From: Artemisia argyi
Taxonomy: Eukaryota; Streptophyta; Magnoliopsida; Asterales; Asteraceae
NCBI GenBank assembly: GCA_030686995.1
Contig: CM060709.1
Coordinates: 20,241,360 to 20,305,359, forward strand
DNA: 64,000 bases
Direction: 5' to 3'
Below, one piece after another: positions 23,823 through 34,300 of the stretch. The position numbers and the translations under genes were made by a program. Numbering within the stretch: the stretch's first letter is position 1; every line of letters starts with the position of its first letter. The notes under the pieces are model-generated. The model did no database searches. It was given only the letters and a program-made list of their open reading frames with translations, and had not been told where the DNA came from.

Positions 23823-24645
23823 CTATTGAAATGATTTTTTTATTGTTGTTCACACTCATTTATATTTCCCAATTTACAGCATACAGAGTTGTGGGTTAAC
23901 TACATGTGGCATGTGAGACCCTATATGGCTGATTGGGCTATGGTTAGTGGCTACTTTGTTCAGCTTCTACTTCAAAACTTGCTTCCTTTGTGGTATGCTA
24001 ATGGGGAGAGGTACTCCATTCCATGGTCCGATGTTAAGCAGGTATTTCATTTTGATTTGGTCCCCTATTTGCGCTTAACTTGACCCAATACTGTTATATT
24101 ATTTTGATTTTTTTTGGTACACATGCACTGTAGGTTTTTATGCCTATTAATGAAAAGGAAAGTCACTGGTTTCTTGCACGTTTCGGCATAGAGACAGGAG
24201 TAGTTACATTTTTCGATAGAGGTGAAATTTATATCCAGGAATTGCCCAAATTTTATTACACAGTTATGGATTGTTTACAGGTTGGTGTAAATATCCATTT
24301 AATTAAGGTTTATATATTACACTGTTTTAACACTTTTACATCTTTCCACAGTCTCAACTACCTGAGGTGCTAAGTCAAGCGCAAGTATTTCAGAAGAAAG
24401 GCATAGACCCTTCAACGTACACAATTACCTTTCATCATCCTGAGAAAATACCAAAGCAGGGCAGGATATTTGGTGATTGCGGTATTTGGGTGTGTATATT
24501 TTTATATCGCTTGGCTTACGGTATGTCGTTGGATGTTAAGGATCCTGTTCAGGCTGCACTTGCATACCGTGAACAAATGGCTCAGTTTTTTTTAGACACA
24601 GGGTTTGTGTTTAATCATCTATCAAGTATGTTGCAGCCTATCTAG

Positions 24646-25119
24646 ACAATTGCTGACCATGTGATCCCTTTAATGGGTTCAATTTTTGTATTTGTACTCT
24701 TGTTGCTTGTATCGATCGTAATGTTTTCAATTTGATGACTTGTGTCATATACGCTGGCGGCATTATTTTATGTATAATTTTTGTAAATTGGCATTCATTT
24801 GGAGTAATTTTTTATTGTGCTTTTTAGTTAAAATAATTATCACTCAAATACGTTGTTGCCAACCATGTAAATTTTAATATTTTAACATGCTACTAAACAC
24901 CAAATAAAAAGAATTAACAAGAAAGCACACACCAAATACAAGCATACACCAAAAGAACCCATGCATGCTAGGTTCTATTTATTGTCCAACATGTAATAGC
25001 ACTAGATCTATTATTCAATATTTATAAGATATAAAAAGCCTCACATATCTAGGGCACCATCCACTTAATAACATAATAACCAGACAGTTTTCTTTGTGTT
25101 TTCAGTTTTTAACATAGGT
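24646..25119 (+). promoter_or_regulatory. Intergenic region with TATA box for the PB1-like gene
   Basis: AT-rich with no ORF. TATAAAAAG at about 25030–25038 lies some 85 bp before the ATG at 25120, a good core promoter distance. Confidence 0.45.
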
Positions 25120-26567
25120 ATGGGATCTATTAAATCATCACCAACAAGATCTGGTGACATGGTGTTTGACGATTGGATGTAAGTTTGTGTATTGTTTTTT
25201 CTATTCTTGTTAAATGTTTTGTTTTTGTCTATTTTTATATGTTTGTTTTAATTGTTTCAACTATTACACAGGGACTCCCATAATGTTGATGAGTTCGTCT
25301 TTGAGGTGTGGCATGGTAGTGTTTTTATGTTTCTTCCCTTAAGGTATGCTGGTGAGGAAGTTATAAACTTGAAGTTTCCCAAGTCATGTAGGTTATCTTA
25401 TTTTGAAATGTGTGACCTTTTGTTGAAAAACATTAAAGAAGATATATGGGCCTGGTTCTATTGTAAACCTGGATGTAGTTTAGAAGAAGGTTTGACCATT
25501 GTCGAAACTGATATTGATGTTAAGAAAATGTTTCAATTGGCTGACATTCATGGGCTCATTGAGGTCTTTGTCAGTGCAATTCCACAAGCAGAATTAGTTG
25601 ACCGTTATTATAAGACTTGCCTTTTGATGACTCTGACGTTGAGGTAACATCTAGAGTTATAATTCATGAAAAAAGAAGAAATAATCTTGATAATATGACT
25701 TTCAAAGAAATAAGGGTTTGGGAACAATCAGAACAAAATTCACAAGATATCCTGAGGACACCTTATGTTAAGCTTTGGACTGAAGCAAGTGAAGCAAGTC
25801 TTTTTAGAGGGAAGGGAGAGATTGAATATAATGATGATACCCTAGATTGTCCGCCATTTTTAAGGTCTGTTAACAGACCTTACATGCCAAACGACTGCAA
25901 GTGTGGCTGTAGGTCTCCGACTTTTTTAAGGTCCCTTGCTGAAATTGAAAGTGGTAGCATGGTTGTTAATGATGTTGACGATGGTCATACAGTTGGATCG
26001 TCTACTGTTATCCAAAATGTGTCAAAGGAAATTGGTTTCAAAGCTACTCCATTCAAAGGTAAGAATCTTTTTAATGAATTTGAAGATGCTGTCAATGTTG
26101 ACATTCATGATGTTGTGGCTGTGTCAAGTGTGGGAAGGTCTACTGTTATCCAGCATGTGTCAAAAGAATTTTGTTTCAAAGCTAGTCCATTGAAATCTAA
26201 GAATCTTTTTAATGACTTTGAAGAAGCTTTAGATGATGACATTCAGGATGTTGCAGTTGTGTCAGTCGTGGGAGGGTCTAATGTCATCCCATATGTGTCG
26301 ACTGATAAGAAACATTCTAAATCTAATCCTTTAAATGGGAAAAGGCTTTTTAACAACCTACATGAAGTTCCTACAGTTGGAGGGTCAACTGTTATCCACT
26401 ATGTGTCAAAGAAAAGACGTTTTAAAGGTAGAACTTTAAAAGGTAGGAAACTTTTTGATGACTTTGAATCTATTGGAAGCCATGGTTCTGGTGAGTATGA
26501 GGGTGTTGCTAAGGATGAAGAAGTTGCTTGTCAAGATGTTGGATTTACAATGGTCAGGAAAATGTGA
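25120..26567 (+). pseudogene. PB1-like domain protein with four internal repeats, frame-shifted
   Basis: Exon 1 is 25120–25178 (ends in AT, donor GTAAG) and exon 2 starts at 25272 (acceptor CACAG), giving a continuous frame. Residues ~25–120 (VFEVWHGSVFMFLPLRY, then YFEMCDLLLKNI and GLTIVETDIDVKKMF) resemble the PB1-like domain found at the N-terminus of MULE transposases. A frameshift near 25615 moves to the frame of LPFDDSDVEV. The C-terminal half has four repeats of ~38 residues built on VGGSTVIxxVSKexxFK followed by KGKNLFNDFE. No DDE transposase, SWIM or zinc knuckle follows, so this is either a transposase remnant or a separate accessory protein. It lies between the Ulp1 gene and the GRF gene, same strand. 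Confidence 0.6.
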
Positions 26568-27380
26568 AGCAACGATGGTTCCCTTTTTTGCTGCTCTAAT
26601 ATTTAGTAACTTTCTAAGTATTTGTTTATATGCACTTTCTAAGTACTTGTTGTCTAACTGTTGTTGTAGTAGGTTAATCTATGTCTAACTTTTTAGGTTA
26701 AGTGACTCGTTGTAGCTTGCAAAGCTTTTGTTTAAATTTTCAATGTTGTAACACAAACGCTTTGCAATACAACATATATTTTGTGTTATAAGGTTATGCA
26801 TTTTGGTTATGTTAAATTATGTATGAGCTTGATAAGCTTAAAATGTAAATTAAAAAGTTGCTAAACATTAACAATGCATGTATCATCGGACAAAATATGG
26901 CTTACGATACAAAGAAGTTATTAAAGTTTCACCAAAAATTGTCCTAATAGGTTACTAATGTAAACGGGTTTGTTAATTTGGTCACTCTACATATTAATTA
27001 TGTTATTTTAATCTTATTTTGTCATTGCCAACCACATAGCAAATTAGCGACTAAATTTGAGCGACTTAGCAACTTTTTCACACCAACTTTTTCAACACAT
27101 TGTCCTTTTTGTACTTTACACATCAACTTTTTCAGTACTTTTACAAAAAAAGATTTATCTAGCGACTTTATAAAAGATTTGAGCGACGTAATATTATTAA
27201 GCGACATTTTCTATTATCCCAACCAATTCTTATCACAAACCAAGTCTTATTTTGTCCAAGTGTTTCTCCACGTTGGTTTTCCAATATTCTTTAAATAGAC
27301 AATTGTAACACTTTTATTTCACATTCTTCCATATTAACCCCCAAATCAATTTTAGGGTTTCATAAACCATCTCTTCCACC
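26568..27380 (+). promoter_or_regulatory. Intergenic: stem-loop and AGCGAC promoter motifs
   Basis: A stem-loop with ~21 bp arms lies at 26709–26773. The motif occurs at 27046–27051, 27059–27065, 27161–27166, 27181–27187 (GAGCGAC) and 27199–27205 (AAGCGAC), upstream of the GRF gene ATG at 27381. No other gene is supported. Confidence 0.5.
26709..26773 (+). other. Stem-loop, ~21 bp arms
   Basis: The 5' arm 26709–26731 (GTTGTAG, TTGCAAAGC) pairs with 26753–26773 (GCTTTGCAA, TACAAC), with a two-base bulge and one mismatch. It lies in the 3' flank of the PB1-like gene. It may be a 3'UTR fold or another member of the hairpin set further right. Confidence 0.5.
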
Positions 27381-27668
27381 ATGAATGTGTTATGTGGCTG
27401 TCGTGAAGTTCCAATGATTCAATCATCTTGGACACATCATAACCCCGCAAGAAGGTTTCTTGGTTGCCCCAATTGCAACTTTTTTCAATGGGTTGATGTT
27501 CCATTACCAAATCGTTGGTATGAAGCAATGATGTATGAGATGCATTTGAATGTTGTTAATGCTCAACAAGATCTTGTTGAAGCGAACAATCAATTGTCTC
27601 GATCTACCTTCTACAATAGGATGTTGATTGTGTTGATTGTTATCTTGTTGGTAATTAGGTTCATCTAA
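27381..27668 (+). CDS. Small GRF-type zinc finger protein with C-terminal membrane helix
   Basis: A single-exon ORF of 95 residues. The N-terminal GRF finger shows CGCREVP, then SWTHHNPARRFLGCP, then CNFFQWVD, the Cys spacing and NPxRRFxxCP signature of plant zf-GRF proteins. A predicted helical segment follows (~50–75). The end, MLIVLIVILLVIRFI, is a hydrophobic membrane anchor. Small plant proteins of exactly this layout are common and often lie inside transposons; GRF fingers are thought to bind nucleic acid. AGCGAC promoter motifs lie 175–335 bp upstream. The frame is intact, unlike its relative at 55184. The role in the element is unknown. Confidence 0.75.
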   Translation: MNVLCGCREVPMIQSSWTHHNPARRFLGCPNCNFFQWVDVPLPNRWYEAMMYEMHLNVVNAQQDLVEANNQLSRSTFYNRMLIVLIVILLVIRFI

Positions 27669-27774
27669 GTTTATTTATGTTTCTTAATCTAGTTATGGCA
27701 TGTTAGGTGTAAGCTTCTTTTTGCTTAGAATTTATGTTATTCTAGTTATATCATTGATAAAGCATACTCAATTA

Positions 27775-27873
27775 ATATAGAGTGATAAGAAGGAAAGATA
27801 GGATGTCGTATAAGTGTATTTGGTGCAAATACATTTTTTCCGCATCCTCTTTTTCTTTCTTATCATTCTATAT
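27775..27873 (+). other. Imperfect RNA hairpin candidate H1
   Basis: Arms 27775–27805 and 27843–27873 (31 nt each). 30 of 31 positions can pair in plus-strand RNA, three as G·U wobbles. The 37-nt apex contains its own 8-bp stem (TGTATTTG/CAAATACA). It is not explained by any ORF and is the first of an array. Confidence 0.7.
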
Positions 27874-27960
27874 ATGAGTCTATTTTACGAGTGATCCTTG
27901 TTTGAAGTAGATCAAATCTGTATGAGTCTATGACAACAGTGATCATTGCTTGATCTACTA
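27874..27960 (+). other. Direct repeat with a 10-bp stem (weak hairpin H2)
   Basis: ATGAGTCTAT…AGTGATC…TTGA occurs at 27874–27905 and again at 27922–27953 (about 24 of 32 identical). AGTAGATCAA (27906–27915) is the exact complement of TTGATCTACT (27950–27959). Confidence 0.4.
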
Positions 27961-28061
27961 TGCTATTCTAGTCATCTTACATTTATTTGTGGCTAATGAG
28001 CTTTCATATTTCACAACATTCGTCTCAGATGAGAAAGACACCTATCATTATGTAATTTTGT

Positions 28062-28164
28062 GTTCTAACGTTCCTGTAGGGTCGGTTGTCTCTATTAATA
28101 TTAGGCTTTCAACCCAAATCCTCTTCTAAAATAGGGACAACCGGTCCTACCGGAACGTTGAACA
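28062..28164 (+). other. Imperfect RNA hairpin candidate H3
   Basis: Arms 28067–28096 and 28130–28159: 29 of 30 positions can pair, three as G·U/U·G. The stem extends outward by TGTTC/GAACA with one bulge. The loop is 33 nt. Confidence 0.75.
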
Positions 28165-28200
28165 TGAAGCCAGGGGTGCAAATGAAAATTTAAGTGCACT

Positions 28201-28267
28201 ATTAGCTCTCTAATGTCGTAGAATGTACATAATAAATATGTACGTTCGTCACATCTTATGGAGCAAT
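28201..28267 (+). other. Imperfect RNA hairpin candidate H4
   Basis: A core stem GAATGTACATA (28221–28231) pairs with TATGTACGTTC (28237–28247) over all 11 positions including one wobble. Outer segments ATGT/ACAT and GCTC/GAGC pair around small bulges. Confidence 0.55.
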
Positions 28268-28306
28268 ATAAATGATAGTAAGAATCTGTTTTCTAATAAC
28301 TTAATG

Positions 28307-28453
28307 CTCAATATCAGGGCAGATCTATCTAATGTTGTAGATTGGTTCCGTAGCTTAATTTGGAAAACGTCAACTACTGTTGTTAGACGGTGTCCAAAAA
28401 ACAAAGAAATGGAACCTTTCTGCAACATTAGATAGATCTGCCATGATATTGAG
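28307..28453 (+). other. Imperfect RNA hairpin candidate H5 (longest stem)
   Basis: Arms 28307–28349 and 28411–28453, 43 nt each, 40 positions pairing (one wobble, mismatches at 11, 36 and 37). The apex folds further (TTTGG/CCAAA and GTC/GAC). Size and shape are like a plant MIRNA foldback, 147 nt in all. Confidence 0.75.
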
Positions 28454-28457
28454 ATGT

Positions 28458-28526
28458 CTTCAATGCGATAATGATATAGTGTGTATTATTCATGACAGGC
28501 CACACTCCTTCATTATCGCATTCAAG
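28458..28526 (+). other. Imperfect RNA hairpin candidate H6
   Basis: Arms 28458–28483 and 28501–28526: 22 of 26 pairs, including an uninterrupted AATGCGATAATGA block, with a 17-nt loop. It starts five bases after H5 ends. Confidence 0.7.
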
Positions 28527-28696
28527 ATGAGTGATGTTAGTTAGACTCTTTTTTACTCAACATTTGTATCATATAGACCTTTTGTCTCGATAACCTTAAT
28601 GATAAAGATGCGTTGCTTTATTAACTAAAAGATTTTTACTTTAAAGCCCATCACGTTATTCATTTTTTAATATTGACAAACGATGTTACAACATAA
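28527..28696 (+). other. Spacer between H6 and H8
   Basis: AT-rich, no ORF. One small stem TTAAT(G)ATAAAG/CTTTATTAA lies at about 28596–28624. Confidence 0.4.
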
Positions 28697-28826
28697 TTAC
28701 CCATTCTGAGTGTCCACTACAGTTCCTTTTGTTCTTTCATCAATCTACAATTTGCTTGGTGCAAGCTTTTGGACAAAGAGTGACGAAAAAGCAAAAGGAA
28801 CTATTGGGGGCACTCAGAAGGGTTAA
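28697..28826 (+). other. Imperfect RNA hairpin candidate H8
   Basis: Arms 28697–28742 and 28781–28826, 46 nt each, 39 pairing (two wobbles), including a TTCTGAGTG block and AGTTCCTTTTG. The apex has a perfect GCTTG-GTG-CAAGC stem. Confidence 0.7.
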
Positions 28827-29087
28827 GTATGTTGATTTTATCCTATTACAGTTTCACAAACTAAGCTGTAATAGACATGTATCTGATTTCTTAATATGTT
28901 TTAGTTATTTGATGTATCCTTTAAAATTTGTAGTTATCGCACAACTGTTTATTATTAGTTATTCTATAACTTCTCACAACTTGTTTTGATCAATTTTATA
29001 GTTTTATGCCTATTTATTCACCTCATTTTTTTGGTATTTAATGATAACTGGTTGTGAACTGTTTCAAACCAATTTAACATTTTTCCA

Positions 29088-29441
29088 ATGGCTCAGTTCC
29101 AGATACTTGATCATCTAACTAATCTTGCAGGTAATTCTAATTTGCATGACATAATGCGCTTGTGGTTTGTGCAGCAGGCTGTTGAAGACTCTACATTTGG
29201 AAACATGTTGTTTGTGTGCTGCCAGCATCTTAGGCGAGTAATGAACAAAAATAGGATTATGATGGTGGACATGGAAACATTAGGCAATCGTGGAGTTGCG
29301 ATGGATTTTCTGGATGCTTTAAGGAAAACTCAGAGCATGCATCAATCCATGCTTGAACTGTTGACCGATTTATTGTCTCAAGCTAATGCGGGTTTTCGTG
29401 AGGAGGAATCTAACGCGATTAGAATGAATGAATACAATTAG
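29088..29441 (+). CDS. Small predicted-helical ORF of 117 residues, unknown
   Basis: Starts with ATG after an AT-rich leader and ends in TAG, with a possible poly(A) signal AATAAA near 29523. The protein has no recognised motif. It is rich in Leu, Met, Gln, Asn and Glu with helical periodicity (HLTNLAGNSNLHDIMRLW, then SMLELLTDLLSQ). It lies at the right end of the left transposon gene group, in the place taken by the 118-residue ORF at 63214 in the right group. The two share length and helical character but little sequence. A real small gene is likely but unproven. Confidence 0.5.
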   Translation: MAQFQILDHLTNLAGNSNLHDIMRLWFVQQAVEDSTFGNMLFVCCQHLRRVMNKNRIMMVDMETLGNRGVAMDFLDALRKTQSMHQSMLELLTDLLSQANAGFREEESNAIRMNEYN

Positions 29442-29739
29442 TTGATTATGTACTTACCATATATGCTAGTTTGTATGATGAATTAATGTATTGTTGCAGT
29501 AATGCCTGTATATTTTAACTTGAATAAATTGAAGTTTACCCATTTATGTTTAATATTATTATGTTGCATTCTTCATGTAATCACAGTTTGACCATTGTTG
29601 TTTGTGCTCGAGTTTGTTTACATAATGACATTATCACAACTAAGGCGTGTATGTTGTTCATAAAACCTATTTGAATACTCGGGTGTCTAATTGCATTAGG
29701 TGTGTTAAGCGGTCGGTATGTAGTTAATCAACAATCATT
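29442..29739. other. Non-coding boundary between transposon group and copia remnant
   Basis: AT-rich, no ORF. The left end of the following LTR could not be fixed. Confidence 0.4.
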
Positions 29740-29975
29740 CCAATATATTAATACGCATTATCAACATAAAACCTTGAAGATAACTGTCTTATAAACATCA
29801 AAGGTATACACAACATCTAAGGTCCATAATACGTGACCATGAGTTTCTTTTATACTACAGGAACTCTACCTTCAGCAGGAACAAGTATTCAGCAGGAACC
29901 ACTATATGTACCAGCAGGAACCTGTCAGCAGAAGTTATCAGCAGAAACTACTTCTGACTTCAATAATTCATAACA
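29740..29975 (-). repeat. Minus-strand LTR fragment E (SIRE-like copia)
   Basis: On the minus strand the LTR starts TGTTATGAATTATTGAAG at 29975, preceded by a polypurine tract. It holds at least five copies of the CTGCTG-type motif (GTTCCTGCTG) and a TATA-like GTATAAAAG near 29852–29862. The start matches LTR C at 50948 (TGTTAGGAATTATTGAAG). The far end is not defined. Confidence 0.65.
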
Positions 29976-29992
29976 TTCCTCCCCTAAACTTG
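29976..29992 (-). promoter_or_regulatory. Polypurine tract of LTR E
   Basis: The minus strand reads CAAGTTTAGGGGAGGAA, essentially the same PPT as at 34996–35011 and 47529–47543. Confidence 0.75.
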
Positions 29993-30275
29993 AATTTTAC
30001 TTGGTTAACTTCAAGTTTCCAGATAGATCTTTGACTTTCATAGTAAGATGATTGAAACTTTAACTTCTGCAGCAAGTGATATATAACCAGCAGCAACTGA
30101 TGGTTAATCAACGGCATCCTACTTAGGTTTGACTACGGTCAACAATTAAACTCATTAGCAGGAAAAAATTTCCAGTAGAATATCTTCTTTTGGTAAACTT
30201 TTGGTAAATATCTTTATCTTTTACCGACTAACATTAAAAGCGCATTAACTTCTCTCAAACAAGTTTGACAAAGCT

Positions 30276-30283
30276 TATAAATA
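30276..30283 (+). promoter_or_regulatory. TATA box for the ORF at 30362
   Basis: TATAAATA lies about 80 bp before the ATG, followed by a C/A-rich leader typical of plant 5'UTRs. Confidence 0.55.
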
Positions 30284-30361
30284 GGGCTAAAAATCCCCAA
30301 AACACACCAATCAAATTATTAATCCCTAATTAAACATCAAAACTTCCAATCAGCAGCAACC

Positions 30362-30796
30362 ATGAACCCTAACAATGAGATCATTGATGTTTCATCCTAT
30401 TCATCTAGTGATTTATTTGAATCACCTATTGAACTACCACCACGTGTTTACAAACTACGAAAAGGATTTAGGACCAAGGAACAAGCTTAGAAGAAGAGGC
30501 ACGATGTTAATGCTTATGCCAATCCTCCATCTCCTTTTCTTCCAGAAGATCTTGCCCATATTCAGCAAGAAAAATTGACAAGGGCGTTTCAGGAAGCACT
30601 TGAGGATGCTGCATCAAAGTTTAGGCCGATACCTGTGCCTGAAACTACTCAGCCATCTCAATCTCGTCTTGACAAGCCTCCCAAGCAGATTCTAGGATTG
30701 GTATGCCCAAGATTGTGGGAAGGTGTCCAGAAGAAAGGTGTGCAGCAGAGCATCCCTGGTCTGAAGGATAAGGGCAAAAGGCCCATGGAGTTGTAG
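30362..30796 (+). pseudogene. Accessory ORF, antisense to LTR E, one in-frame stop
   Basis: ATG at 30362. 144 codons in one frame, interrupted by TAG at 30488–30490. The N-terminus is acidic and Ser-rich (DVSSYSSSDLFESP). The C-terminal part has KQILGLVCPR and ends KGKRPMEL. The minus-strand ORF at 43306–43758 in element A shares these two motifs and the length, so this is a conserved accessory gene. It runs antisense to LTR E just as the other runs antisense to pol A. It has its own TATA box and a poly(A) signal (AATAAA near 30855). Function unknown. Confidence 0.6.
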
Positions 30797-31317
30797 TTTA
30801 GGCTTTTGATGTAATGAAGTTTCTTCTTTTGTAATGCTGCAATTCATAATTAAGGAATAAAATTGCAACTTTTCTCTTATGGTTGAGTTCTTTTCTTCTG
30901 ATTGTGCTTTGTTTGACTTCTACTTTGTTGACAAAATTGTTAGTACAAACAGAAAACAAACTATGCTAACTACTATAAAAATGATAAAGTTATACAAAAA
31001 TTAACCCTAAGAAGAGTAAATGTTTGGTTGGTGATAAGGAGTTAATTAGAAAAACCTTTGACTTTTTTACTTTTGACCTAATTAAAGTCATTCTACTTCT
31101 AGGTTCTACTGCCGTGGGAAACAGGGGATTCTACTGCTGGTTGAAATTGGTTTTTCTCCAAGCATGAGGGTGGTTATGTAACTTCCACCAAAAGGTTTTT
31201 AAAACATAAATTGGATATCACAACAAGTTTTACGCGCTCACAATTAAAGTTTTCAGAAACCCTAACCCTCTAATCATAATCTAAATGAAAAAGCCCCAAT
31301 TCCCCAAACCCTAATTC
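30797..31317 (+). other. Non-coding junction; motif orientation changes
   Basis: No ORF. To the left the CAGCAG motif is on the plus strand; from ~31107 the complementary TTCTACTGCTG is on the plus strand. This may be where two remnants are joined. Confidence 0.4.
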
Positions 31318-34300
31318 ATGGAATTGACACGCAAATGGGCTAAAAATCACAACAGTGTTGCACTTCTGGATGCATCAGTGGTTCCTGAAGGATTCACAGA
31401 GATGGTTCATTTCATCAATGCTACTTCTATAAGGTATGCATTAACTGTGAACCCTACCATATTCACTTCCTACATTAAACAGTTTTGGCTTACCGCTAAA
31501 GTCAAAACAATTAATGGGGTAAAACATATTAAGGCAAAGGTAGATGGTCAACGAGTGTTTGTCACTGAATCTTCAATAAGAGAAACTCTTCTCTTTGATG
31601 ATGAAACAGAGACTAAGTGTCTTGTTAATTCTGCTATTTTTGCTGGTTTAAAAGACATGGGATATGAGAAGCAAAATAATGGTTTAAAATTTCAAAAAAG
31701 GCTTCTCTGTTCTCATTGGAAGTTTTTAGTACATACTCTTTTGCATTGTTTGAGTCCTAAAATATCTGGCAGGAATGAGTTCAGCACTATCATAGCATCT
31801 GCTATGATATGTTTGAGCAAAGGAGACCCATTTAATTTTTCAAACATGATTTTAGAAGGTATGGCAAAAAGTATCAAAGAGTCTGGAAATTATTTGCTTT
31901 ATCCTAGATTTGTACAGCTCTTTGTGGAAGATCAAATTACCCCAACTAAAAATCACAAAGGGACATATAAGGCACCTAAACTTGTACCAAAATTGTTTAC
32001 ATTTTTACTAAAGGATGGTAAAGCTTTTACTGGTACAATTACACCTCTTTTGCCTTATATGGTGCAATTGGTACAACAAACTCAGGGTAACGGATTAGGT
32101 ACACAAACTGATTCCCATCCCACACCCAATTTTGTAGCTTCTTCCTCACAACCCAAAATAGTCTATACCCGTAGGAAAGCCAAAAAGAACACTGAGCTAC
32201 CTCAGGCTAGTGTTGCTAGGTGTTGGAGAGGACATGTTGGTGAGGGCTACCACTACTGCTACTAGCTTAGATGCAGAGCAGGACAGTGGTAACATCAATA
32301 AGACCCAATCCAAGGCAACTTCTAATGTTGAAGGTTCACATAAATCTGAAACAAGTGAAGGTAACCCTAGCCAACCGGCAAATACAGGGGGCTCAGATGA
32401 TCCAACTAGGTTGTATACTGAGTTTATGTCCCAAGATTCACCTCTCGGACCAGGTTACATAGGTCGAAGTGATGAGGACAGTGAAGGGACAAATGAATTG
32501 ATGGAAAATCTCAATGTACAAAATGACAATGTCAATGATTCACCTCTCATGGAAGGTTACACATCCCGGTGTGATGAGGCTAGTATGAAACTTCTAAAGA
32601 AATTGGTGGATAAATGTACCAATTTGGAACTCAAGTGTGATAAATTAGAGATTAAATTTGTTGCTCTTGAAACTCTATCTGCTTCTCAAGCTAAGGAGAT
32701 TACCAGGTTGCAGAAGAAGGTGAAAACTTTAAGGAAATCAAGATCTTCTACCTCCTTCAAAAGATTGAAAAAAGTGAGAACATCTCAAGTAGTTAGTTCG
32801 CCTGAACGCTCTACTCATTTGGAAGAGGATGCTTCCAAACATAGGAGGAATGATACAATGGGTTCAGGGGAGGCTAATGTAAATGATGCTACTGGGATGG
32901 ATGGTATTGGGTTAGACACAGGTATGGTTTCAGGGGAGGTTCAAAAAGATGTTGATATGGGTGATGGTATGGAGGTTGAAAGTCCTAAAGATGTGGATGG
33001 TTATGTGGTTGCTGATAAACAAGGCTATGAAGTTGTGATGGAGGAGTTGGTTAGTGTTCAAGAAGGTGTGGTGGAAAAGATTAAAACTTTGGAGCCTGAA
33101 CAATTAGTAAAGGCTACAGGCCCGATGAGTGAAGCTTTGAAAGGTTTAAGTGATTCTGTTGCTCAAGTACAGGATTCTGCTGTTCAAGATGCTGCTGCTA
33201 GTATCAAGATTGTGGTTTTTGCTGATAAGGCTAAGGATTCTGCTGCCAATGTAAAAGACTCTGCTGCTGGTCAGAGTTCTGCTGCTCAGGGTTCTACTGC
33301 TAGTTCAAATGTTTTGGATGAAGATGGTTCTGCTGCTGAAGCTATGGTATTGCTTAGCAAGAAAACCTCAGAAATTCAATCTGGATCACAAGCTCAATCA
33401 TCACAACAACCACAACAACAAACACAGTCAACACAATCACATCAACCAATATAACCACAACAACAACAACCATTACAACAATCTGTTAGAAGACCACCTG
33501 TCAAGGGAGTAGTGATAAGAGAACCTGCTGCTCCAAATAAAAAGACAATTTCATCATCTTTTGCTACTGACAAGGGAAAAGGCAAGGTTGTTGAAGAACC
33601 TATGCTTGATTCAAATGATGGAGAAGTGGATCTTACACAGATTCCTTTTGAGCATTGGCCTAAAGAGAAGCAGATAGAGCATGATACGGCAGTTGCAATC
33701 AAGGAACAAGAAATTGAGAACATGCTAGAAAAACAAATACTTGAGAAGGAAAGACAAAGGGCTGAAAAGGAAGCTGAACATAAAAAGAAGTATGATGATT
33801 GGGAAGCTGAAAGAATAAGGATGAGTACAGAAGTTGAACTCTCAAAGCTTGTAAAGATTGAAGAACAAGAAATGCCAGAATTTGATGTAGACATGTGGCT
33901 AAGAGAGTTCACAAACAAGAAGATGAAATAAGTTGTTGCTATTAAGAAAAAAAAAAGAAAATTTTCAGGGGTCCAACTCCATTACAACAAAGGAAAGAAT
34001 ATGAGCAATATCTCAAGAACATGAAGGGATGGAAGCTGGTACAATTGAAGTACAAGACAGATAAAGAAGTCTTCGAGTTGTATCAACAAGCTAAAAGAGA
34101 AATGAATACCTTCATTGCTATTGGTTCAAAAGAAGATGAAGAACAAATTGCTCCAATGAATAAAAGGGTGGAACCTGAGAAAAACATTGAAGCGGAGCAA
34201 GTGAAGGAGGCTGAGAGTGTTGAAAAGCCTAAAGAAGCAGATTCAGAGAAAGGTGCAGAGAATGTGATTTATCCTAGTCAAAAGAGGAAGGGTATTACAC

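Larger units (their letters stand above)
20959..24645 (+). pseudogene. DUF1985–Ulp1 (C48 peptidase) fusion gene of a transposon, decayed
   Basis: Proposed first exon is 20959–21013 (ATG, donor GTATGT). After an intron with a long T-run, exon 2 from about 21303 encodes a DUF1985-like domain (FGKWLDLSYF, DEDAVRLCLLLALEVIFMGR, PWGEYIWRRLY, SGFVWAFK), frame-shifted near 21572. Charged exons follow at ~22345–22625 and ~22719–22870. The exon from 22955 has four in-frame stops (22967, 23066, 23114, 23153). The Ulp1 half lies at ~23413–24645 over four exons. The catalytic His is in ESHWFLARF, Asp in FFDRG and Cys in FGDCGIWVCIF, so the triad is kept. Ulp1 proteases remove SUMO-like modifiers; in plants such genes are carried by MULEs (Kaonashi type). 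The stops make an active full-length product unlikely. A homologue lies at 56010–61368. Confidence 0.8.

Noticed and set aside
33442..33918. 158-residue minus-strand ORF
   Set aside because: Shadow of the accessory gene on the opposite strand; Ser/Phe/Cys-rich composition typical of an antisense frame.
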